Below, in pieces: positions 44,936-64,000 of a stretch of 64,000 bases of DNA. Each line of letters starts with the position of its first letter. Position 1 is the first letter of the stretch. The translations under genes were made by a program, and so were the position numbers. The notes beneath the pieces were generated by a model, which searched no databases, was not told the origin of the DNA, and saw nothing but the letters and a program-made list of their open reading frames with translations. Source of the stretch: Aquilaria yunnanensis (Eukaryota; Streptophyta; Magnoliopsida; Malvales; Thymelaeaceae); assembly GCA_039654915.1 (NCBI GenBank), contig JBDJPA010000011.1, positions 1,364,001-1,428,000 of the forward strand, written 5' to 3'.

Positions 44936-46230
44936 TCAATTACCAATCACATCATGGCCTAGGAATTTGGACTCGACCAACTGTTGGACCCTGAGTTTCA
45001 GTGTCACACAATTTTCAGTTGAATGCCCAATTGAGCCTATATGATATTTGGCATTTGGGTCATACCAACTTGGAAGAGGAGGCCATTTGATCTTTGCTAC
45101 CGTTGGTATGGGTGGTAGCAGGTTTGTAGCTTGTGGAAATTGAATCGACTTGAGTAGCTTTCTTCCCATGAGTGGTATGTAGTACTGATGAGGGAGCCTT
45201 GAAGATTATAGTCTCAAAAGGATGTCCTTTCACTTGTAACGTGAGTGGTATTGGACCATAGGACTTGGAGATGATGTTTCGGACAACTCCGCTTCTTCAT
45301 TGAAACATCGTCCAATTGAAGAATCGACCAGCTTTCCTGTTTTAATTTCAAATTCAATCTTTTCTCCAGATAACACCATATTTGAAAAGCTACTTGAAGT
45401 GTTCCCAACTAGTTTTTCATAAAATGGTCTATTTAGTGTTTGGATAAACAGGGTGATCCGTTCTCTTTCTATCATAGGTGATTGAACTTGTGCAGCTAAA
45501 TTTTTCCACCTTTGTGCGTACTCCTTAAAGGTTTCTTGTTCCTTCTTCTTCATATTTTGGAGAGTTTGGTGATCCGGGGCCAAGTCCATAACATGCTTGT
45601 AGTTATTGATAAAGGCCTGAGCAAGGTCATTCCAAGTTTTGATGTTTCTTGGACCTTAACTTAGATACTACTGTAATGCTGATTTTGTAAGAATTTCCTG
45701 AAAAAGTGCAATCCACACCTTTTCGTCTTTTGCGAGTGGTTGTAGTCTTCTTAGAAACAACGTGATGTGAGTGACGGGATCGCTCGTTCCATCATATTTC
45801 ATGAAGTTTGGCACCTTGAAGTCTGAAGGAATCACAACGTCTGGCATCAAGCAAAGATCGTTCACCGAAAGAGATCCAAATACAGTGCCTCTTTTAATGG
45901 CCCGAAGTCTCTTTTCTATTGTTCTCAAGTTTTTTTTTTTTGTATCCTCTTCTTCTTTAAGTAGCGGCTTCTTTTATTCAAAAATGGGATTGTGCTTTAG
46001 ATGAATCTTATCAGATGGGCCTGAGTCGTGAAAGAGCTTCTCTTGAACTGAGACCCGTTGTTGAGTGAATCCAGGAGGATAGGTGGGATCTTGTGGTTCT
46101 TTGATGGGAACTTGGGTTACTTTCCCCTTAATTAGCTCCCTTAATTGTTTTCATTTGGTCGGCCATGCTTTTTATCTTGGACTCCATATCTATGATACGA
46201 CCTTCGGTTTGCTCTGCCATTAGTCTTATT
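44936..46230 (-). pseudogene. Decayed gag of a Tat/Ogre-type Ty3-gypsy retrotransposon
   Basis: Separate open pieces on the minus strand follow the order of a plant Tat-type gag. 45668-45928 has PDVVIPSDFKVPNFMKYDGT and DEKVWIALFQEILTKSA. 45230-45589 has EQETFKEYAQRWKNLAAQVQ, ERERITLFIQTLNRPFYEKL and the FSNMVLSGEKIE segment. 44936-45169 has WYDPNAKYHIGSIGHSTENC, the usual Tat gag C-terminal cysteine/histidine module, here with a cysteine lost (YHIGS instead of YHxG after CxY). Stops and frame changes separate the pieces, so no working Gag is made. Its place next to the 5' LTR and its strand agree with the LTR orientation. Confidence 0.85.
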
Positions 46231-47074
46231 TGGAGCCGAGTTGAATATTGGTGTTGAGGTCCAATTTTACCTTTTTTAAAGTAAGATTTATTTTATTAGA
46301 CTCTACATGTATGTGATTGATGTAATGTATGCATGCAATGAGTGAGTTTGATTATCTACTATTGTGGAACTTTAAGACTTCTAGTTATTATTAGAAAGAC
46401 CAAAAAGTTAGCATAGTTTGATGCGTGGTTTTGATGCATGAAGAATAATTGCACAGAACAGAAGTATAACAAAAGAAAAATAAGGTTATTAACAAGTTAA
46501 ATAGCAATTAACAACTCATGAACTATTATGAAAAAATGAATTAAAATCATAAATATAAGACACTAAAAAAATAAAAGTGTAGAGCAACAACATAGCATAA
46601 CAAGGACATGCTTATGGCGTTGGTAAATGGGAGGAATACTATGGTCAGTTCTATGGTTAAGTGGGGAGTTCTATATGCATAGGGTGGTTTATCAAAAGGC
46701 CGAGGGTAGTTCCCGAATCCCATCACTAAATTATAGTGACAGCCCAATTCCTTACCCTCTAGGGTTTATGTAAGGAAAGGATTAATTCGAGTCGTAGCTT
46801 TTCGTGGGCCCATGCAGAGACTAACCGTCTCAGGAGGCAATACACTACTTTGCTACTTTGAAACCGATGAAGGCTTGGAGACCATGGCCTCATAAGGACA
46901 ACAACACCAATTCCGCTTAGAAAGAACGTGTTCGATTTGAGGAAGCTCGAGTATAGAGCTTCATGTCGTGAATGCATTATGCATGTTTACTTAAGTAGAT
47001 ATAGCACATAAATCCACATAAAATAAGCAAAGCAGAACAAAACAAATCAACTTTTAGGCTTGACTCACTAACCG
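46231..47074 (-). other. Untranslated leader of the retrotransposon
   Basis: Sequence between the PBS-like site and gag. Short open frames (for example 46759-46977) have no domain. Confidence 0.5.
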
Positions 47075-47097
47075 GGTCCCCAGTGGAGTCGTCAAGC
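47075..47097 (-). other. Primer binding site-like stretch
   Basis: Directly after the 5' LTR the minus strand reads GCTTGACGACTCCACTGGGG followed by ACC. The ACGACTCCACTGGGGAC core resembles the stretch found at this place in Tat/Ogre-type elements, usually attributed to a tRNA-Arg primer. The tRNA match itself was not tested. Confidence 0.55.
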
Positions 47098-49678
47098 TGT
47101 GGCAACGTGACGGTCGTTTTCGAGAATAGCCACCAATCGGTTTTCGCTTAGGTTGATTGGACACCTTAAAATTGGTCTGCGAGAGTTCGGGGGTTCGGGA
47201 GTACGGTTACGTTAAAACAACTTTGTTAAAATGCCCAAAAATTGGTACCTTAGTTGATTTTAATTTTGTTTTGCTTTGCTTTTTTTTAAAAAAATATTCA
47301 GTTAATGTTCAAAACAGAAATTTTAACTGAATTAGTCGGATGTGGATTTTTAAATTAATGTGGTTCTTTAAAATATTCAGTAATTAATTTGATAAAATTT
47401 GATATTTCCGAACCATGGACTCTGCCGAGTCACCCGGACACGGAATTTTAATGAAATTTTAGTTACTAGATCTAAAAATATACTTAAAAAAAAGTTAATT
47501 TTTGTTTTATGAAATCGTTCAGTTATGATTTTTTTTTTATAAAGGAAAACAAAAGGTTAAACTTTTTTGTTACTTTGAAGGAATAAAAAGGATAAGTTTT
47601 AATATTTTAATTAGTGTTTAAAAAAATAATAATAATAATATGTATTCCATATAATGATAAAGGGTGAAGGCTTTTGTTGTAATAAAAATAATAAAATAAG
47701 AATAAAGTAAGGAAGTAAGATGACCGTTGTAACCAACTAAAAATGGTACATAAATAAAATAAGGTTAATCACACACATAAAGAAAAAATGAAATTGCAGA
47801 AAAGTAAATAAATAAATAAAGTGGGGGCGTTTAACCATTTGTAGAAAAAGTAAATAAAGAAATGAATAAAGTGCAGAAATTAAATAAAGAGATAAATAAA
47901 GTGCAGGAAAATAAATAAATAGAGAAAAGTGGGGCGTTTAGCCGCCCACTTAAAAAAAATTCATAAATTAAATAATTACAGGAGTTAAATACATAAAGAA
48001 AAGTGGGGCTTTTTGGCCATCCACTTAAAAAAATAGGAGGTATAACCTTCCATGAAAAATAATAATAATAATAATAATAATAAAAGTTAGTTGCTAGTAA
48101 AAGTTAGTAAAGTTAGTTGTTAGTAAAGTTAGTAAAGTTAATTGTTAGTAAAGTTAGTAAAGTTAATTGTTAGTTCTGCAAAAATTAAAAGGTTAGTGAC
48201 CTAAATGGAATAATAATAATATCAATAATAATGATAATAATAATAATAATAATAATAAACATATAAAGATTATTGTTAGTTCTGCAGAAATAATAAAAAA
48301 AAGTTAGTGACTTGTATAAATGAAATAGAAAAAAAAAATTAGAGGATTAAAGAGGAATTGTACCGTGAATTTAAATCAACTTTTAATCGAGGCGTAGGAT
48401 CACGATCGGATTTAGCCTTTGATTTGATATCGCTCGGCGGTGGACGATTGGATTGACGACGGATGCTGTGCTTATTAAATGATTTTTTTTTGTTATTGTT
48501 TTGTAAGGTTTTTAGATGATTATCCAAACCATTGATCTTATCAGACCACCCGGACATGGATATTATAACTTACTGGTTTGCGATTTGGATTTTCGTTATT
48601 TAATTTTAATTTTTTTTAATATCCAAACCATGGATCTTACCAGATCACCTGGACATGGATATGATCCGTCTTAGGATTTTATCAAACCTACTAAGAACGG
48701 ATTTGCAAACATTTAAATATTTCTTAACCAATAATTTGGTACACATTTAATATATTACAAAAATGAAAATTAAACTATTCTAAAATCCAATAAATATACA
48801 TGAATATACATATCAAATCAAAATCCTATATCGTTCTTCTATGTCAATTCAATGATCAAATTTAATGCAAGGTCAAACCAATATTAATAAAGAAAACAAA
48901 GAAAAGTATGAATAATGAAAATCTTGCTGTCAGGGGTTAATCTGCAACATAAAATATGTTAGTGACTTAAATGAACAAAACAAAGAAAGCTAAGGACTAA
49001 ACAAGGATTTTACCAAAAAAAAGTAAAAGAACAGTCTTTGACTTAGTCAAAAACGAAATCTGTTCTTCGTCTTCGCCAGTGGCTGGGAGGTTGCGACCGA
49101 GAGAACGATGGCACAAGGGAGGCGGGACGTGAGGAGGTTGGAGCGGTGGCGTGGGAGGCTGGCAGAGCATCGGACGGGGCAGCACGACGCAAGGGAAGAG
49201 CAGCAGCACGAGCAGGAGGCTGGGCGCAAGGCGAGACGGCGAGGGGAGTCACCGGCGGGGGAGCTGGCCGGAGGGATGAGATGGCGGAGATGAAGGAGGA
49301 GGAGTGATTAGAGCAGAGAGGAGTCGGTGAGAAGGAGGGGAAGATGAGAAGGAGCTCTGTTCTGAGCTCTCTGTCTCTCAGAGAGTGGGATCGAGAGCAG
49401 ATAAGAAGGGGGGAAGAAAAGCTTCTGGAGAGCGCGTGAAGAGAGAGCCGTGTGGGAGTGAAAGAAGAGTTTTCTTTTCTTTTTTCTCTTTTTTTAATTA
49501 TATACATATAGATATCTATATATTATTTTTAACTAACCTTAAAATGCCCCCATAAGCTATTTAATTTTTAAATAATTTAATTAATTAATAATAATAATTA
49601 ATTTAATTAATTTTTTAAAATTAATAATTTTTTTATTTTTTTTATTTTTTAAGGGTCGGATGAAATTTGGTGTCAACA
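47098..49678 (-). repeat. 5' LTR (2581 bp)
   Basis: Upstream LTR of the minus-strand element, colinear with 34677-37455. It lacks the second 98-bp GC-rich unit and has shorter AAT runs, which explains most of the 198-bp length difference. Scattered substitutions between the two copies (for example GGGAGTCGCCACCGATCGG against GAGAATAGCCACCAATCGG) record time since insertion. Confidence 0.92.
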
Positions 49679-49812
49679 CTAATATTAATTAGAAACATAA
49701 GATATAAAATTATTTAGGAAAACACAAACCTTTTAAAAATATATTTAGGAAAAATGGGTTAGTGACAGCCTGATATCAACCATGGAGTTGATTTGCGTGA
49801 TTCTTAAAAATT

Positions 49813-51296
49813 GGGTAAAATCCAACGGGGGTCACCTAGCTTATTTTTTTGTCCTAAACAGGTACCTTACCTTCAAATTGTCCTACCGAGGTACCTTACT
49901 TCTTATTGCGTGTCCCATCTGGGTACTTTCCGTTGATTCCATCGTTAAGTCTCACGGAAATTGCTGACGTGGCATTAATTAATGCTACAATAAACGTAAA
50001 ATAACAACTTTGGACCCTAAACTTTTCCAACCACTAATTCTAAACCTAAAATTTACAAATCTAACACCTAAATCACTTTTTTTTGTTGGATCCACCAACA
50101 TCTCCTTTTACCCGCCTGATTCTCTAAGTGAATCCAAAACCAGATCTAAAATAATAAAAGAAAAGCCAATAAATCTTTCCAGAAATAACAATCAGAACTA
50201 ATACGACTTTGTTACTAAAATTTCCAGTATCACTATCGTTGAAATTCGGCCATCTCTCTTGCGCCGCCGAATCGGAGCTCACCAGAAATGTCACTGCAAA
50301 GAATACTGAATCGCTGCCCTGCTCTCGTCATGTTCTGGGCTTCCGGTTATGAATTCGCCACAAAACTACGTCTTTGTCCATCAATCGCACCAACTGAGCC
50401 GGCTTTATCCACACCTAGCGTGTTACCCCCTTCAACTCCTGTTCTTGTTCTTCTTGCTCCTTTGGAAACACGTGGTCGATTGTTCTGGCTTTGACAGCAA
50501 CGAGGCAATTTCTCGAGATGGAATTGAAATGAAATTGGGAAAGACTTGAACTTTGAACCTTAACCCCTCATTCCTCATCGCCTTTTCCATCTCCCCCCGT
50601 CTCCTCAAGTTCCAATTCGGCACCCACATAGTGACAGCGCCTTCAAGTCCCTCTGTTCCCCTTGATCGCTTCGATAGCGACCACGGTGACAGCGTCGATC
50701 TCAAGGGTTTCAGGTTGGATACAACGCGGACAGAGGCAGGTTGGTGCGAGTTTAGGATTTGGAAAGATCGAAGGATCTGATGAACAAGAAACAACTCCGA
50801 TTCTGATGGCTGATCGGAGCTCCCAACGGTGGCAATGGTGGCGGAGAGAGAGGTAGAGCGCGGCGGAGGGAGAGATCGGGGGGCGGCGAAGGGAGATGTT
50901 GGGGGCGACGGAAAAGGGAGGACGATGAGGATGAATCGGAGGACAAATCGGAGAATACTGCGGAGGACGGGGAGGACGACATAGAGGTCGAGGGCGGCTG
51001 GGATGGTGGGCGACAGAGGAAGAGGTTGACGGTGGCTAAAATGATTTTGGTGGAAGTTTAAGGGTTAGAATTAGTTATTAGAAAAGTTTAGGGTCCAAAG
51101 TTATTATTTTACGTTTATTGTAGCATTAATAAATGCCACGCCAGCAATTTCCGTGAGACTTAACGATGGAATTAACGGAAAGTATCCAGATAAGACACGT
51201 GATAAGAGGTCAGGTACCTCGGTAGGACAATTTAAAGGTAAGGTACCAGTTTAGGACAAAAAAATAAGCTAGGTGACCCCCGGTGGATTTTACCCC
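49813..51296. mobile_element. Pack-MULE-like element with exact 9-bp target duplication
   Basis: The left end GGGTAAAATCCAACGGGGGT and the right end, read on the other strand, GGGGTAAAATCCACCGGGGG begin arms that match for over 200 bases, including GACGTGGCATT/GGCGTGGCATT and AACTTTGGACCCTAAACTTT. TTAAAAATT occurs exactly at 49804-49812 and 51297-51305. The interior (about 50220-51060) is GC-richer than its surroundings and has open frames on both strands (50432-50794 minus, 50553-50780 plus) without recognised domains; it looks like captured gene sequence. It lies 135 bp from the LTR retrotransposon. Confidence 0.85.
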
Positions 51297-51478
51297 TTAA
51301 AAATTTATGGGTACTAATAGTATTTGAGCCCAATAACTTAACAGCCAAACTAGCAGAGATTAAGATTTGGAGACAAACTGTAGGTTTTTAAATATATAAC
51401 AGGTAAGTGTAAGTTAGGGTAGGGGGACTGTTTAAATTTTCCAAGCATTTAAGAAACATATGAAAAGGATACGGTAAG

Positions 51479-52520
51479 CAGCATCTATCGTTCTTAAACT
51501 AAGACTCATGTTTTGGATTCATTCTAGAATTACAAAACATTATATCACTCATACTCTAACTATAAAAATGTTACACAATTCATGCTGTCGTTAACTCTAA
51601 CTGTTAAAATAGACTGAAAAGAAAGTAAAAACAATAATTTTAATCTTTGAAAACTTTTCATTTACCTTATAAATCTCGAAACTTTCACATCTCACAATCA
51701 AAACACCTTCTCCTATTTCCCAATTGGGGGAAGTGGACGTTCTTCTTCACCGTTGATCACGCTGTCTATCGTAAGTTGCCGTTTTGCTTACTTTCGATTC
51801 TCTTTTTCCATCGACGAGCAATTGGCCGTCCGGCTCAGTTGTCTCCTATTCCCCTCCCCACCGGCCACCATAGCTATTGGATCCGGCTCCCAAAACCCAG
51901 ATTTGACCCATTGTTGCGTACAATGACACCTCTTTCTCCCCACGTTTAATCCTCGCCCTCCTTCACCCTTCCTCCGGCAGTCCTCCCTGCTTCCATACAC
52001 CATCCCCGCCGTCCCAGCTCCCAGTCGGCTCGCCTTTGGTCCCCTCCATCATTCACTCCGGTCATTTTTCTCATCTATTGCTCCGGCGGGTATGAAAGCC
52101 GAGTGAAAAAGGAAAGTCTGAAAGCAACTTGAAAGGCTTTCTAGATTTTTTCGCTCTAATACCCAACTCTAACCAGTTCGTTTCTCACGTTAAACAATGA
52201 CAAGAAATCGTTATGAGTTTCCACGGTGATGCCGATTTGAAACACCCAAGGCTTAAATAAACTGTAGAGAGAATAAAGCAAGTTTGAGAATGTGCTTTGA
52301 TTATATGATGTAAAAATTTTGAGGCTTTTAAGACAAATGTAAAGTTTTCAGGGGCCTCCACTAGTTTTTCACTTTTTTTGCTGTATCTATTTCAACTGTT
52401 AGAGTTAACAATAGAACAAATGATGTTACATTTTCATAATTAGAAGATGAATGGTGTAAAATTTTGTAGTTCCATGATGAATATGAAACAAGGATCTTAA
52501 TTCAAAGACGACAGTTACTG
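51479..52520. mobile_element. Long-TIR DNA transposon, MULE-like, ends approximate
   Basis: The sequence from about 51479 (CAGCATCTATCGTTCTTAAA) and the reverse complement ending at about 52520 (CAGTAACTGTCGTCTTTGAA) match imperfectly over some 200 bases, with GTTAACTCTAACWGTT as a conserved phrase. The interior at 51730-52100 is C-rich. No target duplication was found, so the exact ends and the class are uncertain. Confidence 0.55.
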
Positions 52521-53253
52521 TTTAGCCAGAAGGATATTACTCACTAGTATCTCAAACAGTTAGTACATGTACACATTGTTTAATCTTCATTATACAACGA
52601 TCCAATATTATTCGAGAAGTGTCCACTTATACTGATTATTAAACCTGGGAGGACATGTTCTAGGGAGTACCAAAAAAGGGTTACAAATAAAGATGAAATA
52701 AGAAAGCATAAACAAAATAAATTTATACCTACAGCCAAAGTCTTTACCTAGTAATCAAGACTTGTGGCTGTTACTAGGAGCTGTGAAGATTTGCATGCCT
52801 TTCTCGATTATACCAAACAACAACAACTACTACTACGAAGACAAAACATAGCGTGTGAATACGAATAATTGGTTAAGGATACGTTTCCTCTTTACCATGC
52901 GCAACGAGCTCTATAACTAAAAAGGACAGGAGGAGAGACAGGATTACAGAACTCTTCCTCCCCAATGACCATTTTGAGATATCTAGGCCACAAGCCTCTT
53001 ATTCAAGTGGTGAAAGAATTGCACATGTGAACACAGTGTCATTTGGTTGCAAAACAAAAAATTAAGACTCGGAGGTGTGGTAAAAAATCATATAAACCTT
53101 CACCTCTCGCAGCTCTTACCCATCACCTGACTTCAATGATTACCGGAAACTAATAATTACTGACTAATTGTTACTGGCATAGACAAAAACTAGTTTGACT
53201 AAGATTGGTGAAGAAAAAAAAATGGGACAGAATTTTGTTCCTGTACGTTATCG
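52521..53253. other. Intergenic, downstream of the UDP-sugar pyrophosphorylase gene
   Basis: No gene seen. It should include the 3' UTR of the minus-strand gene next to 53254. Confidence 0.4.
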
Positions 53254-60907
<7,654 letters not shown>

Positions 60908-62479
60908 GATTGTGTTGTTGGAGGACGATAGAGAGAAGATGAGACGGTGGAAAGGAAGATAAGCGAAACAGCGAAGAAGGTGGCCAATAAAGAGAGGAGA
61001 GTAGCGCAGTTGGAGGCGAAAGATGAGCAGGTACAGTGAATCCCGGACATCCCCGATTACTTACCGACCGTTGATGTTTGATTTTGGAGCCCAATTCCAA
61101 TCCGGTACGGCACAGAGACGTGGCGCGTCGGATTTCAGATCGAGCTAACGGGTTTTATATTCGTCGGAGTCCGATCCTCTGTTCGGATACTTTTTCTTCT
61201 TTTTTTTTTTTTTTCAGTACGAGAAATATTTTCTTCTTGTTGATAAGCAACATCTCTTTTTAAAGAGGATCACTATTTGGATTAAACCAAACAAATTAAA
61301 AAATATAAAAAATTTTAAAAATTTGATTTGGCTAAATCAGTTTTTTGGTTTGGTTTTGGAGGAAACTGAAATAAGTCTTATTTAATTTTGGTTTGGTTTC
61401 AATAAGGGACTTTGGCTAATTTGATAATTGAATTAATCAAATTTTTATTTCCTTCAAATTTACATTTTTTTTTTTCGCTGGGTTACTAATACATACACCT
61501 TTACTTAATTAGACTTGACTTTTTTTTACTGGGCCCTAAATATCCAAAACCAAAATACACTACTCACACACACACACACGCACATGGACACAATGTACAC
61601 CGGACACAGTCCTACGCCCTATGGTTGCCTCGGCCTTTTGTAAGCTCTCTAACTCTTGATCGCTCTCTCACGGGCTCGCCTATGTGTCTCGCGGTGGCCC
61701 CTATATCTCGCCTTAGCTCCAATCTTATCTCGTCTCAAGTAAAGCTCCAATCGTCTTGTCACTCTATCTTTTGACACTCTCGGCCTTAAGTCCTCACTAC
61801 TCCAACACTCCCATCCTTCTTCTCTCGGCTTTCTCGCATAAATCATAGCCCCTCCCCACCAAGCTCAAATTGAATTAATAATGCTGGGTATTTTATTTTT
61901 TGTTGATTATTTGTTGTGTCATTATTAGATTTAGTTAGATTACTAATTAGGTCTTGAATAAAGAGAAAAATTGTAAAATTTTTTAATTCAGTATTTTGTA
62001 AATTTTGTTAATTAAGTATTTTGTAAGAAAATGTTGATAAGTGAATATTTTTAAGCTATATCATTTTTGTTTAGGAATTGGCCGAATAGAAAATGTTGTC
62101 ATGTTGATAAGCATTTTGTTAATTAAGTATTTTAAGCTGGATCATTACATAGTTTTCATTCTTAAGCAAAAGGGTTACTATGCTGATGAGTGGATTACTA
62201 ATTTAAGTAAAATTCTTTTAATTAGGAAGCCCATGCTTTTGAAAATTGTTGTTTTGTTATTCATTTGTATAATTTGATTGTATAATTTTTTTGGTATGTT
62301 GGAGCTTATATCTGATGAGATTAGCCGATGCAATGCAAGTATTTTTGTGATTGATTTTTATTACATGCTTCTAATGTATATGACGGATGAAAACGTTGGT
62401 CCCATTAATTTGGATCCTAATGCCAATGGCACGAAAGATGATGCCTCAAAAGATGATGATTTTCAAAATCCTCCCTTCA
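60908..62479. other. Intergenic, upstream of USP
   Basis: Holds the USP promoter. A CA microsatellite lies at about 61563-61580, followed by a GC-richer patch (61600-61860) with a basic minus-strand open frame lacking any domain. From about 62040 the sequence may already belong to the hAT relic on the right. Confidence 0.4.
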
Positions 62480-64000
62480 TCCAAAGTAAAAGATAAAAAA
62501 AGGTCAAAGAGGGCATTCAAACAGGAAAAAAAAATACTTGTAAAATGCAAATTCCATAAAGCCAAGATCAGATGTATGGAAGCATTTCATTAAATTTGAA
62601 GATACGGAAGGTGATAAGAACTGTAGGTGCAAGTACTATAGTAAAGAATATGTAGTGGATCTAAAGAGCAATGGAACAAGTTTAGCTCTTGCTCGTTGTC
62701 AATCATGCATGCTCAATCCTGATGTACAAACAAAATCCCAATAAACTTATTTGTATTTTGGGAATAATGAACTAGAAATGGTGCTTGGTTGTTGGAGGTT
62801 TGATGAGAAAGTTATTAAAAAGACTGTGAGCTTTATGATTATTATGGATGAGCTTTCATGTAAATTTGTGAAAAATGAAGGCTTTAGTCATGTGATGTAT
62901 GTTACATGCCCTAGGTTCCGCATTCCATCTCGTCATACGATTTGTAAGGATTGCTTTGATCTTTACAATGTTGAAAGAAATATATTGAAAGCTTATTTCA
63001 AATCTAGTTGTTAGATGGTTTCTCTTATTACTAATAGTTGGACTTCTATCCAGATAGTCAATTATTGGTCATAAAGGTAAAGCAATTGGTATGACTGTTA
63101 AAAATTGTTTACATGAATGGAAAATTGATAGAGTGTCAACCATCACTATTAATAATGCTAGCTCCAATGATAGTTGTTGAATATTTGAAAAGAACAATTG
63201 TTGATTGGAGAACTAGAATTGTCAATTGTAAATACATTCATATAAAATGCATTACACACATTGTGAATTTGATTGTTCATGATAGACTGAAGAAATTGCA
63301 TATATCGATTGCTCGTGTAAGGAATGCCATAAGATATGTTAGGCAATCATTACTAGGTTAGCCACTTTCAGAAATTGTGCTTAATTTAAAAGAATTGCAA
63401 GTAAAGCTTTTTTATCTTTTAACATAAGCACAAGATGAAACTCAATTTTTATAATGTTAGATGTGGCACAAAAGTTTAAAGGAGTCGTTGCTAGATATCG
63501 TCTGTATGATCTAAATTACATTATCAAACTTGTTGAGAATAATGGGGTTCCTATGGAAAAGAATTGCAAAAATGATAGATCATTAGTGAGCTTTCTTGAA
63601 AACTTTTATGAACTCATATGCAGGATATCAGGTTCTCTCTATGTCATTGCCAATAAATTCTTTTATAAGATTAGTGACATTGATGGCTTGCTAGCTACAA
63701 CAATGACAAAGTAGTAAGAATGTTAAATTTGCTCCAATGCCCAAGAGGATAAGGGAGAAGTATGAAAAATATTGGAAATTTTTTGAAAACATGAACATGT
63801 TGATTTATGTTACTGTTGTTTTTTATCCTTAATACAATCTGGTTTTTCTTAAATTTGCATCGGAAGAAATGTATGCTAAAAAAAAAAAAAGATATGGGGG
63901 CTAACATGAAAATAAAGTCAAGACTGTCATTTATGAGTTATTTGAATAATATAAGAAAATTGTCCAACCTCAATCTGCTGAATCAAGTTTAAGAACTCAA
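62480..64000 (+). pseudogene. hAT transposase relic (Ac/RICESLEEPER type), runs off the window
   Basis: Plus-strand pieces are in hAT transposase order. A BED-type zinc finger remnant (KNCRCKYYSKEYVVD, cysteines partly kept) lies at about 62590-62680. The region at 62751-63014 contains FVKNEGFSHVMYVTCPRFRIPSR, as in the conserved FxxVEHxxFxxL core. HIKCITHIVNLIVHD is at about 63236-63280 (the CxxHxxNLIV motif). The C-terminal pieces MLDVAQKFKGVVARY and SGSLYVIANKFFY lie at 63454-63680. Many stops and frame changes make it inactive. No terminal repeat was seen inside the window. Confidence 0.82.

Larger units (their letters stand above)
34677..49678 (-). mobile_element. 15.0 kb Tat/Ogre-like LTR retrotransposon with decayed gag, no pol and a gene cassette
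   Basis: Two long direct repeats (34677-37455 and 47098-49678) end in TGTTGACACC...GCCACA on the minus strand. CTAAT flanks both outer borders (34672-34676 and 49679-49683), a perfect 5-bp target duplication, so both ends are known exactly. A purine tract precedes the 3' LTR and a PBS-like stretch follows the 5' LTR, fixing the orientation as minus. The 9.6 kb interior reads, in transcription order: leader, decayed gag, unidentified sequence, three cysteine-rich ORF copies, a LOG-like gene, a 71-bp tandem array, PPT. No protease, reverse transcriptase, RNase H or integrase motif was found, so it must have moved with proteins from another element. The LTRs are very similar outside indels, suggesting insertion that is not ancient. 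Confidence 0.93.

Noticed and set aside
32495..51450. One very large element spanning from the phrase at 32495 to its inverted look-alike at about 51390-51450
   Set aside because: Similarity is short and diverged, and the interval contains independently defined elements with their own target duplications.

Overview
The window is a stretch of nuclear DNA from a flowering plant, most likely a eudicot. It is AT-rich, holds intron-containing plant genes, and is dominated by plant transposons: a Tat/Ogre-like LTR retrotransposon, LINE relics, MULE, hAT, CACTA-like and Stowaway-type elements. I cannot name the species.

Four plant genes look intact, all on the minus strand. They are a single-exon acyl-activating enzyme (447-2078), a six-coding-exon PHD-finger protein of the EHD3 type (7922-13369), an intronless EF-hand protein of the CML43/44 type (19997-20455), and a 17-exon UDP-sugar pyrophosphorylase (53254-60907, 625 aa when spliced). 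I derived exon borders from open frame, GT/AG sites and family similarity. A lone first exon (34351-34431) looks like the broken start of another gene.

Between the genes lie nested and solo transposons. A LINE relic (about 14860-19500) is split by a CACTA-like element, which itself holds a Stowaway MITE. Several MULE-like elements with 8-10 bp target duplications lie at 20880-21933, 24311-25709 (carrying a DUF1764-like gene fragment), 26966-27498, 30258-30714, 32592-33681 and 49813-51296. A hAT MITE lies at 29255-29998, and a decayed hAT transposase fills the right edge.

The most unusual object is a 15.0 kb LTR retrotransposon on the minus strand at 34677-49678. It has 2.78 and 2.58 kb LTRs, a perfect CTAAT target duplication, a PPT, a PBS-like stretch and a decayed Tat-type gag, but no recognisable pol. 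In place of pol it carries a head-to-tail cassette: three diverged copies of a small cysteine-rich basic ORF that resembles the nucleic-acid-binding proteins of carla-like plant RNA viruses, then an intronless full-length cytokinin-activating LOG-like gene with two in-frame stops. Most of these units have a TATA box in a repeated upstream spacer. The cassette is followed by a 71-bp tandem array able to form paired hairpins. This cargo-carrying, pol-less element is the best candidate for something not previously described.
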